Origin: Actinomycetota bacterium
GTDB lineage: Bacteria > Actinomycetota > UBA4738 > HRBIN12
Length of the DNA: 64,000 nt
Direction: 5' to 3'
NCBI GenBank assembly: GCA_035640355.1
Contig: DASQWI010000026.1
Span: forward strand, 62,001 to 126,000
Under the pieces are notes generated by a model, which had not been told where the DNA came from, made no database searches, and was given only the letters and a program-made list of their open reading frames with translations. This document shows positions 63,086 through 64,000 of the stretch, piece by piece (position 1 is the first letter of the stretch; every line of letters starts with the position of its first letter). A program made the translations under genes and the position numbers.

Positions 63086-64000
63086 CTAACCGACGGGATT
63101 CGGCGGGATCGTTCCTGGCGTCGGGGGTTGCCCACCCGTGCGGATCGCCCGGCGGGAGACGGCGAGTCCGGCGCCCCGCACCGCGAGGTCGCGGGGCAGG
63201 CGCTTGGGTACGTCGGCGAGGAACCGCTCCACCTCTTCGCGTTCGAGCGTCTCGCGCTCGATCAGGATCGCCGCGAGCTGGTCGAGCTTCTCGCGCTGCT
63301 CCTGAAGGATGTCGAGCGCCTCGTCGTGCGCTTCGTCGATCAGCCGACGGACCTCGTTGTCGATCTCGAACGCCACCTGGTCGGAGTAGTCCGGCTGCGA
63401 CTGGAAGTCACGACCCAGGAACACCTCGTGCTGCTTCTGCCCGAGCGTCAGCGGCCCGATGATGTCGCTCATCCCGTACTCGGTCACCATCTGTCGCGCC
63501 ACCTTCGTGGCGCGTTCGATGTCGTTCGCCGCGCCGGTCGTCACGTCGCCCACGATGAGCTCCTCAGCGACTCGCCCACCGAGAAGCATGGCCAGCTCAT
63601 CCGCGAGCTCCTCACGCGTCATCATGAACTTGTCCTCTTCGGGAAGCGTGAGCGTGTAGCCGAGCGCGCGACCGCGCGGGATCACGCTGATCTTGTGCAC
63701 CGGGTCGGTGTTCGGCAACACGTGCGCGGCGAGGGCGTGTCCCCCCTCGTGATAGGCGATCACGCGTTTCTCGCGCTCGCTCATGACGCGCGACTTGCGC
63801 TCGGGACCGGCCATCACGCGATCGATCGCTTCCTCGACCTCCTTCGTCCCGATCGCGCGCTTGCCCCAGCGCGCCGCGAGGAGCGCCGCCTCGTTGATGA
63901 CGTTCGCCAGGTCGGCGCCGGTGAACCCGGGCGTGCGCTTGGCGACGATATCGAGGTCGACCCCCTCCTCGAACGGCTTGCCCCGGGCATGCACGCGGAG
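63086..64000 (-). CDS. ftsH: ATP-dependent zinc metalloprotease FtsH, C-terminal part, 5' end outside window
   Basis: 305 visible residues: end of the AAA domain (GFTGADLANVINEAALLAAR) and M41 protease with AYHEGGHALAAH zinc motif, TGAANDIERATKVARQMV carrying the third ligand Asp, and the C-terminal coiled-coil region. Membrane-anchored N terminus lies beyond 64000. Degrades misassembled membrane proteins. Upstream of folE as in many Actinomycetota. Confidence 0.96.
   Translation of the reverse strand, partial: LRVHARGKPFEEGVDLDIVAKRTPGFTGADLANVINEAALLAARWGKRAIGTKEVEEAIDRVMAGPERKSRVMSEREKRVIAYHEGGHALAAHVLPNTDPVHKISVIPRGRALGYTLTLPEEDKFMMTREELADELAMLLGGRVAEELIVGDVTTGAANDIERATKVARQMVTEYGMSDIIGPLTLGQKQHEVFLGRDFQSQPDYSDQVAFEIDNEVRRLIDEAHDEALDILQEQREKLDQLAAILIERETLEREEVERFLADVPKRLPRDLAVRGAGLAVSRRAIRTGGQPPTPGTIPPNPVG

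Overview
The window is high-GC, densely packed bacterial chromosome with short gaps, many 4-bp ATGA/GTGA stop-start overlaps and frequent GTG/TTG starts. The gene families point to Actinomycetota: CarD, DUF3263 plus a LytR_C-type protein plus OtsB, a DUF2520 Rossmann protein in a folate/pantothenate operon, a 180-kDa-type NAD glutamate dehydrogenase, DUF6457 beside moaA, and an extended class II lysyl-tRNA synthetase beside ClpC. Many genes lack a Shine-Dalgarno site and instead have a TANNNT hexamer 6-9 nt before the start codon, which suggests leaderless transcripts as known in this phylum. I cannot name a genus. I see no plasmid, phage, IS or CRISPR signature; both ends of the window cut genes (a DEAD-box helicase and ftsH).

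Layout. 1-12 kb: DEAD-box helicase (cut), hemolysin III-like membrane protein, adenine deaminase, an animal-type transketolase, a basic RG-tailed protein, a cold-shock protein, a KamA-family radical SAM aminomutase, an orphan polyamine-type Tat lipoprotein, and two paralogous phosphoesterases placed tail to tail. 12-19 kb: molybdenum-cofactor genes (a MoaB-XdhC fusion, DUF6457, moaA), a Crp-like regulator, then an operon built around a large membrane protein with a PqqD-like domain, an M50 zinc protease core and two cyclic-nucleotide-binding domains. 19-27 kb: a HemK-like methyltransferase with an altered NPPY motif, a divergent GroES-like protein, YjbQ, small conserved proteins, groEL under a clear sigma-70 promoter with CIRCE, and acetyl-CoA synthetase. 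27-32 kb: Rrf2 regulator and trehalose metabolism (TreT, OtsA, OtsB). 32-42.5 kb: NAD-GDH, Na/Pi-type transporter, D-aminoacylase, a frameshifted secreted protein, a repeat lipoprotein and small membrane proteins. 42.5-47 kb: tRNA-Thr, rlmB-ispF-ispD, carD, radA. 47-52 kb: a RIO-type kinase behind a leader with a small ORF and an intrinsic terminator, clpC, and a lone receiver-domain protein. 52-64 kb: one long minus-strand series ftsH-HAD-folE-[ECF sigma/anti-sigma-like pair]-folP-hydrolase-folB-folK-propeller protein-DUF2520-panC-coaX-lysS.

How the genes work together. The right arm is a vitamin operon (folate, then pantothenate/CoA) ending in lysyl-tRNA synthetase, with an ECF sigma/beta-propeller pair embedded. 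The trehalose block holds two independent trehalose-forming glycosyltransferases plus the phosphatase. The 12-15 kb block makes molybdopterin and probably loads it into enzymes of the xanthine dehydrogenase type. The most unusual unit is the PqqD-M50-cNBD operon at 15.6-18.4 kb, whose substrate and ligand cannot be read from the sequence.
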